Source: Alphaproteobacteria bacterium MarineAlpha9_Bin3
Lineage (GTDB): Bacteria; Pseudomonadota; Alphaproteobacteria; TMED109
DNA: 46,298 nt
Assembly: GCA_002937655.1 (NCBI GenBank)
Contig: PTKH01000008.1
Coordinates: 1-46,298 of the forward strand
Direction: 5' to 3'
The notes under the pieces: model-generated
The model's input: only the letters and a program-made list of their open reading frames with translations
Databases searched by the model: none
Told to the model about the DNA's origin: nothing
Translations under genes and position numbers: made by a program
In this document: positions 8,120-16,379 of the stretch, piece after piece
Position numbering within the stretch: position 1 is the first letter of the stretch
How the letters are laid out: each line of letters begins with the position of its first letter

Positions 8120-9280
8120 TTAATAAGATTTTGGGAGTCCAAGAGCTTTTTCTGCTATATAGCTTAGAACTAACTGTTGGCTAACTGGAGCTAGATAAGG
8201 AATCATCATTTCTCTAAATAATCTCTCGACATGATATTCCTTTGCGTATCCCATACCACCATGAGTTGCAATAGCTTGTTTACATATTTCCATACCATAT
8301 TCAGCCGCAAGAAATTTAGCAGCATTAGCTTCAACTCCGCAGGATTTATTATTATCATATAAATTAGCAGCTTTTAAAATTAGTAGCTTAACAGATTCTA
8401 ACTTAGCCCAAGCTTCTGCCAAAGGATGTTGTATACTTTGGTTTTTACCAATTAATCTATCAAAAACACTTCTTTCATTAGCATAATTTACAGCTCGTTC
8501 TAGAGCATTTTTTGCAATGCCATAAGCTTCTGCTGCAACAAGAATTCTTTCTGGATTTAAGCTATGAATTAAATATGAAAAACCTTTCCCTTCTTCACCA
8601 ATTATATCTTCTATTGGTGCTTTTAAGTCATCAATAAATAATTCGTTAGTATCTACAGCAGCTCTCCCCATTTTATTTATAATTCTTGCCTCGATGGAAT
8701 CTCTATTAAAATCAGTATAAAATAGGCTAAGGCCATTTGTAGGGTTACCATTTTCTCTTTTAGATGTTCTTGCAATGATCATTATTTTATTTGTAATTTG
8801 GGCTGTTGAAGTCCAAATTTTTCTTCCATTTATTAAATAATAATTTTCGTTTCTTTCTGCTTTTGTTTTTAATCTTGTTGTGTCTAGCCCAGTATCAGGT
8901 TCAGTTACTGCAAAACACATTTTAGTTTTACCGCTAATAATATTTGGTAACCAACGTTCTTTTTGCTCTTTAGTACCAAATTTAACTATAGAACTAGGTC
9001 CAAAAATATTCATATGTATAGAAGATGCTGCAGTCATACCTCCTTTTTCTGAAATAAGCATCATCATTAATGCTGCTTCTGTTACTCCTAAATTACTTCC
9101 ACCAAATTCAGTTGGCATTGCTATACCAAGCCATCCCCCTTCTGCAATTGTATTGACAAATTCTATTGGATACTTAGAAGTATTGTCACAATGTAGCCAA
9201 TAATTATCATCATAATCATGTATAGTATTATTAAGTGAGTTAAGTAGATCATTCTGTTCGTTTGATAGAGAAAAATCCAT
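8120..9280 (-). CDS. acyl-CoA dehydrogenase
   Basis: The 386-residue flavoprotein oxidises an acyl-CoA to the 2-enoyl-CoA and passes electrons to ETF. The FAD/substrate loop CFAVTEPDTGLDTTRLKT is in the middle, with GRKIWTS following. The C-terminal GGMGYAKEYHVERLFREMMI is the family signature. The usual MCAD-type catalytic Glu in the YEG segment is absent (APVSQQ follows). A Glu in LNPERILVA matches the position used by isovaleryl- and long-chain-type enzymes, so the protein should still be active. SD GGAG lies within the end of tenA, and only 4 nt separate the two genes, so they form one transcript. Chain length or branching preference cannot be read from sequence. Confidence 0.88.
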   Translation of the reverse strand: MDFSLSNEQNDLLNSLNNTIHDYDDNYWLHCDNTSKYPIEFVNTIAEGGWLGIAMPTEFGGSNLGVTEAALMMMLISEKGGMTAASSIHMNIFGPSSIVKFGTKEQKERWLPNIISGKTKMCFAVTEPDTGLDTTRLKTKAERNENYYLINGRKIWTSTAQITNKIMIIARTSKRENGNPTNGLSLFYTDFNRDSIEARIINKMGRAAVDTNELFIDDLKAPIEDIIGEEGKGFSYLIHSLNPERILVAAEAYGIAKNALERAVNYANERSVFDRLIGKNQSIQHPLAEAWAKLESVKLLILKAANLYDNNKSCGVEANAAKFLAAEYGMEICKQAIATHGGMGYAKEYHVERLFREMMIPYLAPVSQQLVLSYIAEKALGLPKSY

Positions 9281-9284
9281 TAAA

Positions 9285-9974
9285 TTACTCCAATCTTAAA
9301 CTCATTTCCCAAAAATTTATCTCTAATTTAGTAGCTGTTAGAAATATTTTATTTAATTTAGGCCATATAATATTATTTTCAAAATTATTTCCTAATCTGT
9401 CTAGAATAGCTTTATCTAATAAATTACCTACTGATATACACAATTCTTGGTATTCCTTACAAAAATAAGTATCTATCCAGCTAATATATTGATTATTATT
9501 TTTTGATATTGGTTTTAATTTTAATCCAATTTCTCCATAACCAAAAACGCAAGGAGATAATGCTACTAATAAATCAAGAAATTCTCCTGAATAACCAGAT
9601 TCAAGAACAAATCTAGTGTATGCTAAATTATTTAATTCTTCTTCCGTTTTAATTAATTGTTCTTCTGATATTCCTTCAGCTTTACAAGTTTTAATATGTA
9701 ATTGAATTTCTTCATTTACTAATGAATTCAATGTCTTACTAGCTAATCTCATTTCATTTATTGAATTAGTTTTTGCAATTAGTAATGCCCAAGCCCTAGA
9801 AAAATGTATCAAAAAAACATAATCTTGCATCAAATATTTTATATACAACTTTCTATCTAAACTCCCATTACCAATTCTTTCAACAAATTGATGCTGAGTG
9901 TATTTTTTCCAATCATCTAATGCATTAGATTTCATTGCATTAAATACTATTCCATATTTATCTGTTTTTATCAT
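9285..9974 (-). CDS. tenA: TenA-type aminopyrimidine aminohydrolase / thiaminase II family
   Basis: The 229-residue all-helical protein has the TenA/PQQC fold. The putative nucleophile is C142 in ALSPCVFGYGEIG, and D51 in YLMQDYVF fits the substrate-binding acid, which places it in the Cys-containing TenA_C type. TenA hydrolyses aminomethyl-pyrimidine or thiamine to give HMP for thiamine salvage. No TPP riboswitch or clear ribosome-binding site is visible before the ATG. The acyl-CoA dehydrogenase gene follows in the same transcript. The window also carries a TPP-riboswitch-controlled NMT1/THI5-type transporter at 25488-27997, which makes pyrimidine salvage the likely role. Confidence 0.85.
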   Translation of the reverse strand: MIKTDKYGIVFNAMKSNALDDWKKYTQHQFVERIGNGSLDRKLYIKYLMQDYVFLIHFSRAWALLIAKTNSINEMRLASKTLNSLVNEEIQLHIKTCKAEGISEEQLIKTEEELNNLAYTRFVLESGYSGEFLDLLVALSPCVFGYGEIGLKLKPISKNNNQYISWIDTYFCKEYQELCISVGNLLDKAILDRLGNNFENNIIWPKLNKIFLTATKLEINFWEMSLRLE

Positions 9975-9983
9975 TTTTATTTT

Positions 9984-10012
9984 ATGTTAGTTTGAAAATA
10001 TAATTCTAACAT
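9984..10012. promoter_or_regulatory. inverted repeat and -10 in divergent promoter region
   Basis: Between divergent tenA and the small gene at 10037, ATGTTAG (9984-9990) and CTAACAT (10006-10012) form a 7 bp dyad with a 15-base spacer. A consensus TATAAT lies at 9999-10004 on the plus strand inside it. A dyad over a -10 box could be a repressor site for either direction. AT-rich sequence gives such dyads by chance, so support is modest. Confidence 0.35.
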
Positions 10013-10036
10013 TATTTTAATAAAATGTAATTAAAT

Positions 10037-10222
10037 ATGATCAAATATTATATTATTTTAATTTTTTTAAGTTCCTCTTTTTTAATAGCTGGCCCATTAG
10101 ATATAGAGTCAATAAAAAATGAATGCTTAAAGAAATATAAAAACGAAAGTTCAGAGGAATATACTGAATGCTTAAAAATTAAAATTAATAACATTTTATA
10201 TAAAAAAGAAGAAAATTTATAA
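10037..10222 (+). CDS. small exported two-cysteine protein, unknown
   Basis: The 61-residue product has an N-terminal signal-like hydrophobic segment (about 3-18, ending LIAG) and a short helical, charged mature part with two Cys 15 residues apart (NECLKKY and TECLKIK). This would suit a disulphide-linked helical hairpin in the periplasm. No lipobox and no family is recognised. The ribosome site is poor. It lies 79 nt before the phosphonate operon and points the same way, so it could be its first gene or an independent one. The coding call rests on the clean signal-peptide pattern and the Cys pair. Confidence 0.5.
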   Translation: MIKYYIILIFLSSSFLIAGPLDIESIKNECLKKYKNESSEEYTECLKIKINNILYKKEENL

Positions 10223-10301
10223 ATATTTTAGTATTCTTAATATCTTGTAAAACTGTTTTTATTTTATATACTTTATAAATGTTATTTATAAGAGGTTGTT
10301 T

Positions 10302-11123
10302 ATGGAAAATAAGGTAGAAGCTAATTTAAAATTTATAGTTCCGCAAGATAGTAAGCCCTTTTTTGAAAGCTCAGAATATACGGGAACAGTTCCTAAAATT
10401 CATTTTAAAACTGAATACAGATCTGTGAATATATTAGATATAAGAAAAAGTATATCGAAATTTACGTTTGAGAAAAATGGTTTTGAGTTATTAAACCATA
10501 AATCTTCAATAAAAGATTTTTATAATCATAACGAAGTAAAAAAAATATATGGTAATGAATTAAAAATTTTTTTAATTGAACGTTTTAATGCAAACGAAGT
10601 GTTTATCTTTGATTATACTAGAAGATCAGATGGAACAAAAGGAGCTAAAAATCCAGATGGTCTCAGAGGTCCTGCAGATAGACTTCATGCTGATTATACA
10701 GATATTTCAGGTCCACAAAGAGCTAAAGATGTTTTAGGCGTTGATTCATATAATAAAATAATCGATCAAGGCGGAAGAATTGTGCAGTTAAATATTTGGA
10801 GGCCTATAAATGGTCCTATAAAGAGATCTCCATTAGCTTTTGCAGATGCAGCTTCAATACCTAAAAGTGATTTAGTTGAAACAGATCAAATTTTTACTAA
10901 TCGTACCGGAGAAATATACCACATATCATACTCTAAGAAACATAAATGGTATTGGGTTCCCAATATGACTGATGATGAGATTCTACTTTTAAAAGGATGG
11001 GACAGTCATGATGAAGAAGTGATAAAGTATACGCCTCACGGAGCATTTGAATTACCTAATCAATCTGAAAGTCATCCTCCAAGAGAAAGTATTGAGGCAA
11101 GGATTTTTCTTGTTTTTAATTAA
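10302..11123 (+). CDS. CmcJ/NvfI-like non-heme Fe(II)/2-oxoglutarate oxygenase family protein
   Basis: The start is ATG 10302 with AGAGG six bases upstream; an in-frame TTG lies two codons earlier. The 273-residue protein matches the CmcJ/NvfI/GA4-desaturase-like family known mainly from fungal and actinobacterial secondary metabolism. Signatures are LHADYTD (putative iron ligands H129 and D131), VQLNIWRPINGP, a central GEIYHISYSKKHKWYWVPNM, DSHDEEVIKYTPHGAFELP (third ligand H246), and PRESIEAR with R261 or R267 as the likely 2-oxoglutarate-binding Arg. It starts an eight-gene operon that contains PhnDCE and PhnY/PhnZ homologues. Hydroxylation or desaturation of an organophosphonate or its carbon moiety is therefore plausible but inferred. 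This family is unusual in a streamlined marine genome. Confidence 0.75.
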   Translation: MENKVEANLKFIVPQDSKPFFESSEYTGTVPKIHFKTEYRSVNILDIRKSISKFTFEKNGFELLNHKSSIKDFYNHNEVKKIYGNELKIFLIERFNANEVFIFDYTRRSDGTKGAKNPDGLRGPADRLHADYTDISGPQRAKDVLGVDSYNKIIDQGGRIVQLNIWRPINGPIKRSPLAFADAASIPKSDLVETDQIFTNRTGEIYHISYSKKHKWYWVPNMTDDEILLLKGWDSHDEEVIKYTPHGAFELPNQSESHPPRESIEARIFLVFN

Positions 11124-11141
11124 AACTAATAAGGATAAATA

Positions 11142-12347
11142 ATGATAATTAATAATGTATCTCTTATTAGATACACTGGTTTAATGGAAGTAGACGGGCT
11201 TTTATGGGAAGATAGGCTCGCAACTCCATTAGATATTTATGAAGAGTATGCAAATTCATTAAATGCCACAGCAGATTTTGTTCAGTCTAAAAATGGTAAA
11301 TTAGCTTTGGATCATATATTTGTAAAAATAGAAACTGAAGATAAAATTACAGGCTTAGCAGGCCCCATGAATAGTAATGTAGCATTTATAATAGCTAAGC
11401 AATTAAAACAGATTCTAATCGGTAAAAATGTTTTTGCCACAGAGTTAATATGGGATCAAATGTATAGAAAATTAGTTCATGGTCGACAAGGAGAACCTAT
11501 TTGGGCAATAAGCTTTATTGACTGTGCCTTATGGGATTTAAAAGGTAAAATTTTAAATCAACCAGTTTATAAATTATTAGGAGGAGCTACAGTTCAAAAA
11601 ATTCCTGCTTATGCAAGTATGCTGGGTTTCAATGTTTTAGATATGGAGTTAGTTAAAAAGAGAGCTTTAGAATATAAATCAAAAGGATTTAAAGCGCAAA
11701 AATGGTTTTTTAGATATGGTCCTGCAAAAGGCCTTGAGGGACTTAATAAAAATATAGAACTAGTAAAAAATTTGAGAGAGACATTAGGAAATGATTATGA
11801 ACTTATGTTTGATTGTTGGCAAAGTATGGATGTTCCATATGTTTTATCCTTAATAAATTCTATCAAGAAATATAATCCTAAATGGTTAGAAGAATGCGCT
11901 ATGCCAGATAGAATAGATAGTTATATAAGAATAAAAGAAAAAACTAATATTCCTCTCGCTGGAGCGGAACATCACTATACTAGATGGGGAATCAATCAAT
12001 TTATTTCGAAAGGTGCATTAGATATCATTCAAGCTGACGCACATTGGTGTGGAGGTATTTCTGAAATGATTAAAATTAGTGCTTTATGTACTACTCATGA
12101 CTTAATATTCATTCCGCATGCTGGTGCTATGCATTCTGGTGTACATTTTTCATTTAGTCAGTCTCCTGCACATACTCCAATGATAGAATACTTAGTTAAA
12201 TGGATGCCCATACTGCAACATTTTAGTGAAGATCAAATTAAAGTTGAAAATGGATATATCCATTTACCTGAAAACACAATTGGACTTGGGGTAAATATAG
12301 ATAATAATAAAATTATAAACCAAGAATATATATATGATAAGGAATAA
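11142..12347 (+). CDS. enolase-superfamily protein, L-rhamnonate-dehydratase-like
   Basis: The 401-residue protein belongs to the mandelate racemase/muconate lactonizing enzyme group. The capping domain is about 1-130, and the barrel follows. Metal ligands are visible as D224 (MFDCW), E250 (LEECAMP) and E276 (AGAEHHYTRWG). IIQADAHWCGG carries the Asp of the His-Asp dyad (D299), and IPHAGAMHSG the catalytic His (H326). KAQKWFFRYGP and TRWGINQF are most like the L-rhamnonate dehydratase branch, which removes water from acid sugars. It is 18 nt after the oxygenase gene and only 2 nt before phnD. This context suggests an acid-sugar or hydroxy-acid moiety attached to, or released from, the imported phosphonate. 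The substrate is not determinable by reading. Confidence 0.82.
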   Translation: MIINNVSLIRYTGLMEVDGLLWEDRLATPLDIYEEYANSLNATADFVQSKNGKLALDHIFVKIETEDKITGLAGPMNSNVAFIIAKQLKQILIGKNVFATELIWDQMYRKLVHGRQGEPIWAISFIDCALWDLKGKILNQPVYKLLGGATVQKIPAYASMLGFNVLDMELVKKRALEYKSKGFKAQKWFFRYGPAKGLEGLNKNIELVKNLRETLGNDYELMFDCWQSMDVPYVLSLINSIKKYNPKWLEECAMPDRIDSYIRIKEKTNIPLAGAEHHYTRWGINQFISKGALDIIQADAHWCGGISEMIKISALCTTHDLIFIPHAGAMHSGVHFSFSQSPAHTPMIEYLVKWMPILQHFSEDQIKVENGYIHLPENTIGLGVNIDNNKIINQEYIYDKE

Positions 12348-12349
12348 GC

Positions 12350-13267
12350 ATGAGTATATATATAAAAATTTTAATAGTTTTTATTTTTTTTACTATTAAA
12401 TTTTCTAATGCTGCTGATGGTACAAAATCAAATCCATTCAATGTACTGCTTGTGCCAGCAGATGGAGGTACAGAAGAGGGGACAATCGCAGATTTTAAAC
12501 CTATTTTTAATGCATTAACAAAAGCCACAAAATATTCATTTAATATAATTGTTGGTCAAAGTTATAGTGCTGTAGTTGAGGGAATATGTTCTGGACTTGC
12601 AGATTTTGCTTGGTTTGGTCCTGTAACATATGTTCAGGCAAGAGAGCGAGGATGTGTAGAACTCTTAGCTGTAGAAGTAAGAAAAGGTAGCTCTGTATAT
12701 TATTCAGGTATATTTACTAAAAAAGATAATATACATATTAGTTCATTAGAAGATTTAAAAAATAAAAAAGTTGCTTTTGGGGATATTAATTCTACTTCGA
12801 GTTTTGTTTTTCCCATGGCAATGTTATTAGAAGCAGGTATTGATCCTATTATAGACTTATCTAAATCTCAACTTACTGGTAGCCATGCAAATAGTCTGAA
12901 AGCTTTACAAGCAGGAATTGTTGATGCAGCAGCATCTTCTTTTAATTCTTATGAAAAAGCAGTAAGACAGGGTTCAATAGATAAAGATGATTTTAAGGTT
13001 ATTGCCAAATCAGATCCTATACCAAATCCTCCATTAGCTATGTCTATTAAACTTCCTGATTTGGTAAAAATAGCAATAAAAAATGAGGTAGCTAACCTAC
13101 ATAATAATCCAAATATAAAAGAAGGCATGCTTAGAGGTTATGGAGGTAAAAAGGTAGATTATTATGACACAAATATATCAGATGCAGATATGTTGCCTGC
13201 TTTAAAAAAAATGGCATTAATAGATAATAATTTTAAACTATCTATCATTGAAGCTAATAATAAATAA
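12350..13267 (+). CDS. phnD: phosphonate ABC transporter, periplasmic binding protein PhnD
   Basis: The 305-residue protein has a signal peptide of about 21 residues (ends KFSNA). It then shows the PhnD-type receptor pattern: FNVLLVPADGG near the N terminus, VVEGICSGLADFAWFGPVTY (the anion-binding loop region), and DLKNKKVAFGDINSTSSF. The family binds phosphonates, phosphite or related oxyanions. The acidic extension GGTEEGTIADFKP near the first strand sits where the aminoalkyl or alkyl group contacts occur and may tune specificity. SD AAGGA precedes the ATG, and the gene overlaps phnC by one base (TAATG). Position between a dehydratase and phnC makes phosphonate uptake very likely. Confidence 0.9.
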   Translation: MSIYIKILIVFIFFTIKFSNAADGTKSNPFNVLLVPADGGTEEGTIADFKPIFNALTKATKYSFNIIVGQSYSAVVEGICSGLADFAWFGPVTYVQARERGCVELLAVEVRKGSSVYYSGIFTKKDNIHISSLEDLKNKKVAFGDINSTSSFVFPMAMLLEAGIDPIIDLSKSQLTGSHANSLKALQAGIVDAAASSFNSYEKAVRQGSIDKDDFKVIAKSDPIPNPPLAMSIKLPDLVKIAIKNEVANLHNNPNIKEGMLRGYGGKKVDYYDTNISDADMLPALKKMALIDNNFKLSIIEANNK

Positions 13268-14004
13268 TGGTTTATCCATTATTGAAAATTGAATCAGTTA
13301 GCAAAATTTATCCTGGGAATGTATTAGCTTTAAATAACGTTAATATAAATATTGATGATAATGAAATAATTGCTATTTTAGGATCTTCAGGTTCAGGAAA
13401 GTCGACATTAATTAGAACAATTTTAGGTTTAACTGCTTTAAATTATGGAAATATATTTTTTAGAAATAATAATTATAAAGATAAAAACTATAAAATGATT
13501 AGAAACTCTGTAGCTACAATCTATCAAAATTTTAATTTAGTAACTCGTTCCTCCATTATAAAAAATATTATATTAGGAGATATAGCAAAAGTTTCGTCTT
13601 GGAGAGTATTATTTAATTTATGGCCTAAAGAGACTATAAATAAAGCTATAGATATAATAGAAGAAGTAGGTTTAAATAATATTGATTGTAATAAAAGAGT
13701 AGAAAATTTATCAGGAGGACAACAGCAAAGAGTAGGGATAGCTAGAGCTTTAATAAGCGCACCTGATATAATTTTAGCTGATGAACCTGTCTCAAACCTC
13801 GATCCACAAACTGCTAGAGATATATTGAGATTAATAAGAGAAACAGCAAAAAAAAATAAAATTAGTGTTTTATGCAGTCTTCATCAGGTCGATTTTGCTA
13901 AGAATTTTGCAGATAGAATTATAGGTATGAAAGAAGGGAATATATTGTTTGATAAGCCTGCTAAAAAAATACTTAAATTTGATTTAAACAAATTATATAA
14001 ATAA
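13267..14004 (+). CDS. phnC: phosphonate ABC transporter ATPase PhnC
   Basis: The 245-residue ABC ATPase has Walker A GSSGSGKST, Q-loop in TIYQNFNLV, signature LSGGQQQR, Walker B IILADEP followed by SNLDP, and an H-loop in SLHQVDFA. The segment NIILGDIAKVSSWRVLFNLWPKE is characteristic of PhnC, distinguishing it from other import ATPases. It energises import with the neighbouring PhnE. Translation is coupled to phnD through a one-base stop/start overlap, and phnE begins 11 nt later. Confidence 0.93.
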   Translation: MVYPLLKIESVSKIYPGNVLALNNVNINIDDNEIIAILGSSGSGKSTLIRTILGLTALNYGNIFFRNNNYKDKNYKMIRNSVATIYQNFNLVTRSSIIKNIILGDIAKVSSWRVLFNLWPKETINKAIDIIEEVGLNNIDCNKRVENLSGGQQQRVGIARALISAPDIILADEPVSNLDPQTARDILRLIRETAKKNKISVLCSLHQVDFAKNFADRIIGMKEGNILFDKPAKKILKFDLNKLYK

Positions 14005-14015
14005 TAAATATTTTT

Positions 14016-15020
14016 ATGTTAGCTAATAATAAAAAATTAAAACCACCATTTAATTATAAAACTATTGTTTTAGTTTTATTAATATTCTTTATATTTATTT
14101 TTTCTTTTCAACGAGTTGGCATGCCCGATATAGTAGATAGGTTATATGAAGTTACACTAGATGTCATTGGGCTAAAAGAGACGTCAAAAATAAGTGAAGG
14201 ATTATCCAGAATTTCCGATGAAATGTGGCCTCCTGCAATAGAAACTAAAAAAGATATAAATTTAATTTTAAATTTTGATGCATCAAATTTACCTTTTTAT
14301 TCATATATAGAAAACCAAAAAGTTCAATTATATGAGACGAATATTGAAACTTTAGAATTAGAATCAAGAGAAGAAGAAGTATTATTTTTAGTAGAGCCTT
14401 TTGGATATTTAAAAGTAGTTATTATAAAGATAATAGAAAGCATTGAAATAGCTTTTTGGGCAAGTTTCATAGCTTTAATTATTTCTATACCTTTAGCTTT
14501 TTATTCTGCTAAAAATTATACACCGAATAGGATAGTTTATTATTTAAGTAGAAGTATAGTATCTGGTTTAAGAGCAATTCCAGAATTAATAAGTGTATTA
14601 TTTATGGTTTTAGCTTTTGGCTTTGGTCCAGCAGCTGGTATTATGGCTCTAGGGCTTCATAGTGCTGGTTTTTTAGGTAAATTTTTTGCTGAAGATATAG
14701 AAAATGCTGATAAAGGCCCTCAGGAAGCATTACAAGCGCTGGGTTCATCAAGATGGAGGATAATAAAAGAGGCTGTTTTACCTCAGATTATGCCTCAGTA
14801 TATAGCGTATATTTTATATATTCTTGATAGAAATTTGAGAATGGCTACTGTTATTGGTTTGGTAGGTGGTGGAGGAATAGGTCAGGAACTAAAAGGTCGT
14901 TTTGATTTATTTGAGTACGGACATGTAACAACAATAATTATTGTAATATTTATAGTTGTATTTATATTCGATCAAATTTCTGCTAAATTAAGAAATAAAC
15001 TGATAGGGAATTCTTCTTGA
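14016..15020 (+). CDS. phnE: phosphonate ABC transporter permease PhnE, with N-terminal extracytoplasmic insert
   Basis: This is an inner-membrane permease of the BPD type with the EAA loop EALQALGSSRWRIIKEAVLP and downstream GLVGGGGIGQEL. At 334 residues it is longer than a typical PhnE (about 260-280). The first membrane segment (about 14-33) is followed by roughly 90 polar residues before the next membrane segment near residue 135. This makes a soluble loop probably in the periplasm. The gene follows phnC by 11 nt with a poor ribosome site, so coupling is likely. Its stop overlaps the TTG start of phnY in TTGA. Only one permease gene is present, so it should act as a homodimer. Confidence 0.9.
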   Translation: MLANNKKLKPPFNYKTIVLVLLIFFIFIFSFQRVGMPDIVDRLYEVTLDVIGLKETSKISEGLSRISDEMWPPAIETKKDINLILNFDASNLPFYSYIENQKVQLYETNIETLELESREEEVLFLVEPFGYLKVVIIKIIESIEIAFWASFIALIISIPLAFYSAKNYTPNRIVYYLSRSIVSGLRAIPELISVLFMVLAFGFGPAAGIMALGLHSAGFLGKFFAEDIENADKGPQEALQALGSSRWRIIKEAVLPQIMPQYIAYILYILDRNLRMATVIGLVGGGGIGQELKGRFDLFEYGHVTTIIIVIFIVVFIFDQISAKLRNKLIGNSS

Positions 15021-15784
15021 GGATAGATACAGGGCAAATAACTGATAAACAAATAAAAAGTTGGAATACTTATGGTTATGTTTATTGTTTTAGTCATTTA
15101 AAAAAAAATATATCTCAATATATACAATCAGTTAAAGAAATAGAAAGTTTAAATAAAAAAAATAGAAAAAGTTTATTTTATTATGAAGAAGTTGAAGGAT
15201 TACCAAAACTATGCCGTATAGAAAAATTTTTAGAAGATAATAAATTTTTAAAAAAACAAATACTAGGTGAAGATATTTTAGGATATATAAATAAACTTAA
15301 TTCCAAGTCTTTCTATTTGTATAAAGAAAAGATAAATATTAAATTTCCTGGCGGTTCTGGGTATTCAGCACATCAAGATGCAACAGCTTATCATAAATTA
15401 AAAGGCCATATTACTTGTTTAATAGCTTTAACTGAAATGAACCAAGAAAATGGATGTTTATATATTTCTAAATTAAAAAATAACAATGAGTTATTATCTT
15501 ATGATAAAAATGGCTGTATAGAAAAAAGTCTAGATAAAAAGCTTTTATGGCAGCCAATCATAATGTCTAAAGGTGATTGTCTATTTTTTAATTCATATTT
15601 ACCTCATAAGAGTGAAAAGAATATATCCAATAAGGAGAGAAAAGCAATATATCTTACTTTTAATTTACGTTCAGAAGGCAATTTAAGAGATAAGTATTAT
15701 CAAAGTAGAGAGAAGTCTTTAAATTTAAATACAGATAGAATTAGTACTATTGGACACTTTAAAGGAAAAAAATTATTTAGGTAA
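15017..15784 (+). CDS. phnY: PhnY-like Fe(II)/2-oxoglutarate phosphonate dioxygenase
   Basis: The 255-residue protein belongs to the PhyH (phytanoyl-CoA dioxygenase) family. Iron ligands are H119 and D121 in YSAHQDATAYH, and H197 in YLPHKSEKN. R208 in KERKAIYLTFN binds 2-oxoglutarate. PhnY hydroxylates C1 of a phosphonate (2-aminoethylphosphonate in the founding case, methylphosphonate or its N-trimethyl analogue in relatives) so that PhnZ can cleave it. The TTG start at 15017 overlaps the phnE stop and has TAGGGA seven bases upstream. Lying directly between phnE and a phnZ homologue, it is the expected first enzyme of oxidative C-P cleavage. The actual substrate may differ. Confidence 0.85.
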   Translation: MRIDTGQITDKQIKSWNTYGYVYCFSHLKKNISQYIQSVKEIESLNKKNRKSLFYYEEVEGLPKLCRIEKFLEDNKFLKKQILGEDILGYINKLNSKSFYLYKEKINIKFPGGSGYSAHQDATAYHKLKGHITCLIALTEMNQENGCLYISKLKNNNELLSYDKNGCIEKSLDKKLLWQPIIMSKGDCLFFNSYLPHKSEKNISNKERKAIYLTFNLRSEGNLRDKYYQSREKSLNLNTDRISTIGHFKGKKLFR

Positions 15785-15788
15785 ATTA

Positions 15789-16379
15789 ATGCGTATTGAC
15801 ACAGAAAATATAAATATAAACCAATTTACTAATAAATTATTTAACTGGATGAAAGGTCAAGGAAAGACAAAGTATGATGAAAGTGTTACACAACTAGAAC
15901 ATAGTATTCAAACTGCAATGTTAGCTAAAAAATTTAATGCTAAATCTAGTTTAATTGTAGCATCATTATTACATGATATTGGCCATTTAATATTAAATGA
16001 AAATGAATCTAAAATAGATTTTTTAAACTATGATTTAAATCATGAAATGGTAGGAGCAAAATGGCTAGAAAAAAAATTTCCAAAATCTGTGACAGAACCA
16101 ATTAAACTTCATGTGCCTGCTAAGCGCTATTTATGTACTATTAAAAAAAACTATTATGAAAAATTATCTTTTTCTTCTAAAAAGAGTTTTAATCTTCAAG
16201 GGGGAATAATGAACGCTGAAGAAAAAAATGAATTTATTAATAATAAATATTATAAGGATGCATTAAAACTTAGGACATGGGATGAAAAAGCAAAAAGAAA
16301 AAATATGATTTTAACCCCTATTAATGACTTTAAAAAAGATATATTAAGAGTAATAAAAAAGGAAAGTATTAATGACTGA
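15789..16379 (+). CDS. phnZ: PhnZ-like HD-domain mixed-valent diiron phosphonate oxygenase
   Basis: The start chosen is ATG 15789, four bases after phnY stops; an in-frame ATG at 15750 would overlap phnY by 35 nt. The 196-residue protein has every expected diiron ligand of the PhnZ/MIOX-like HD group: H38 (QLEHS), H62-D63 (LLHDIGHL), H85 (NHEMVG), H108 (KLHVPAKRYL) and D165 (LRTWDEKAK). PhnZ oxidatively splits a 1-hydroxyphosphonate into phosphate and a carboxylate. The substrate-lid Glu is kept (E31). The position matching Tyr24 of the 2-aminoethylphosphonate enzyme is Lys28 with Tyr at 29, by my hand alignment, which hints at a different substrate. The gene overlaps the CitE-like gene by 8 nt. 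Confidence 0.88.
   Translation: MRIDTENININQFTNKLFNWMKGQGKTKYDESVTQLEHSIQTAMLAKKFNAKSSLIVASLLHDIGHLILNENESKIDFLNYDLNHEMVGAKWLEKKFPKSVTEPIKLHVPAKRYLCTIKKNYYEKLSFSSKKSFNLQGGIMNAEEKNEFINNKYYKDALKLRTWDEKAKRKNMILTPINDFKKDILRVIKKESIND

Noticed and set aside
8880-9203. Plus-strand frame of 107 codons opposite the acyl-CoA dehydrogenase
   Set aside because: Antisense shadow; the minus-strand gene carries the complete family signature.
10225-10300. Possible Pho box before the phosphonate operon (CTTGTAAAACTGTTTT)
   Set aside because: Only distant similarity to CTGTCAT-type repeats and no second half at the right spacing; regulation by PhoB cannot be supported.
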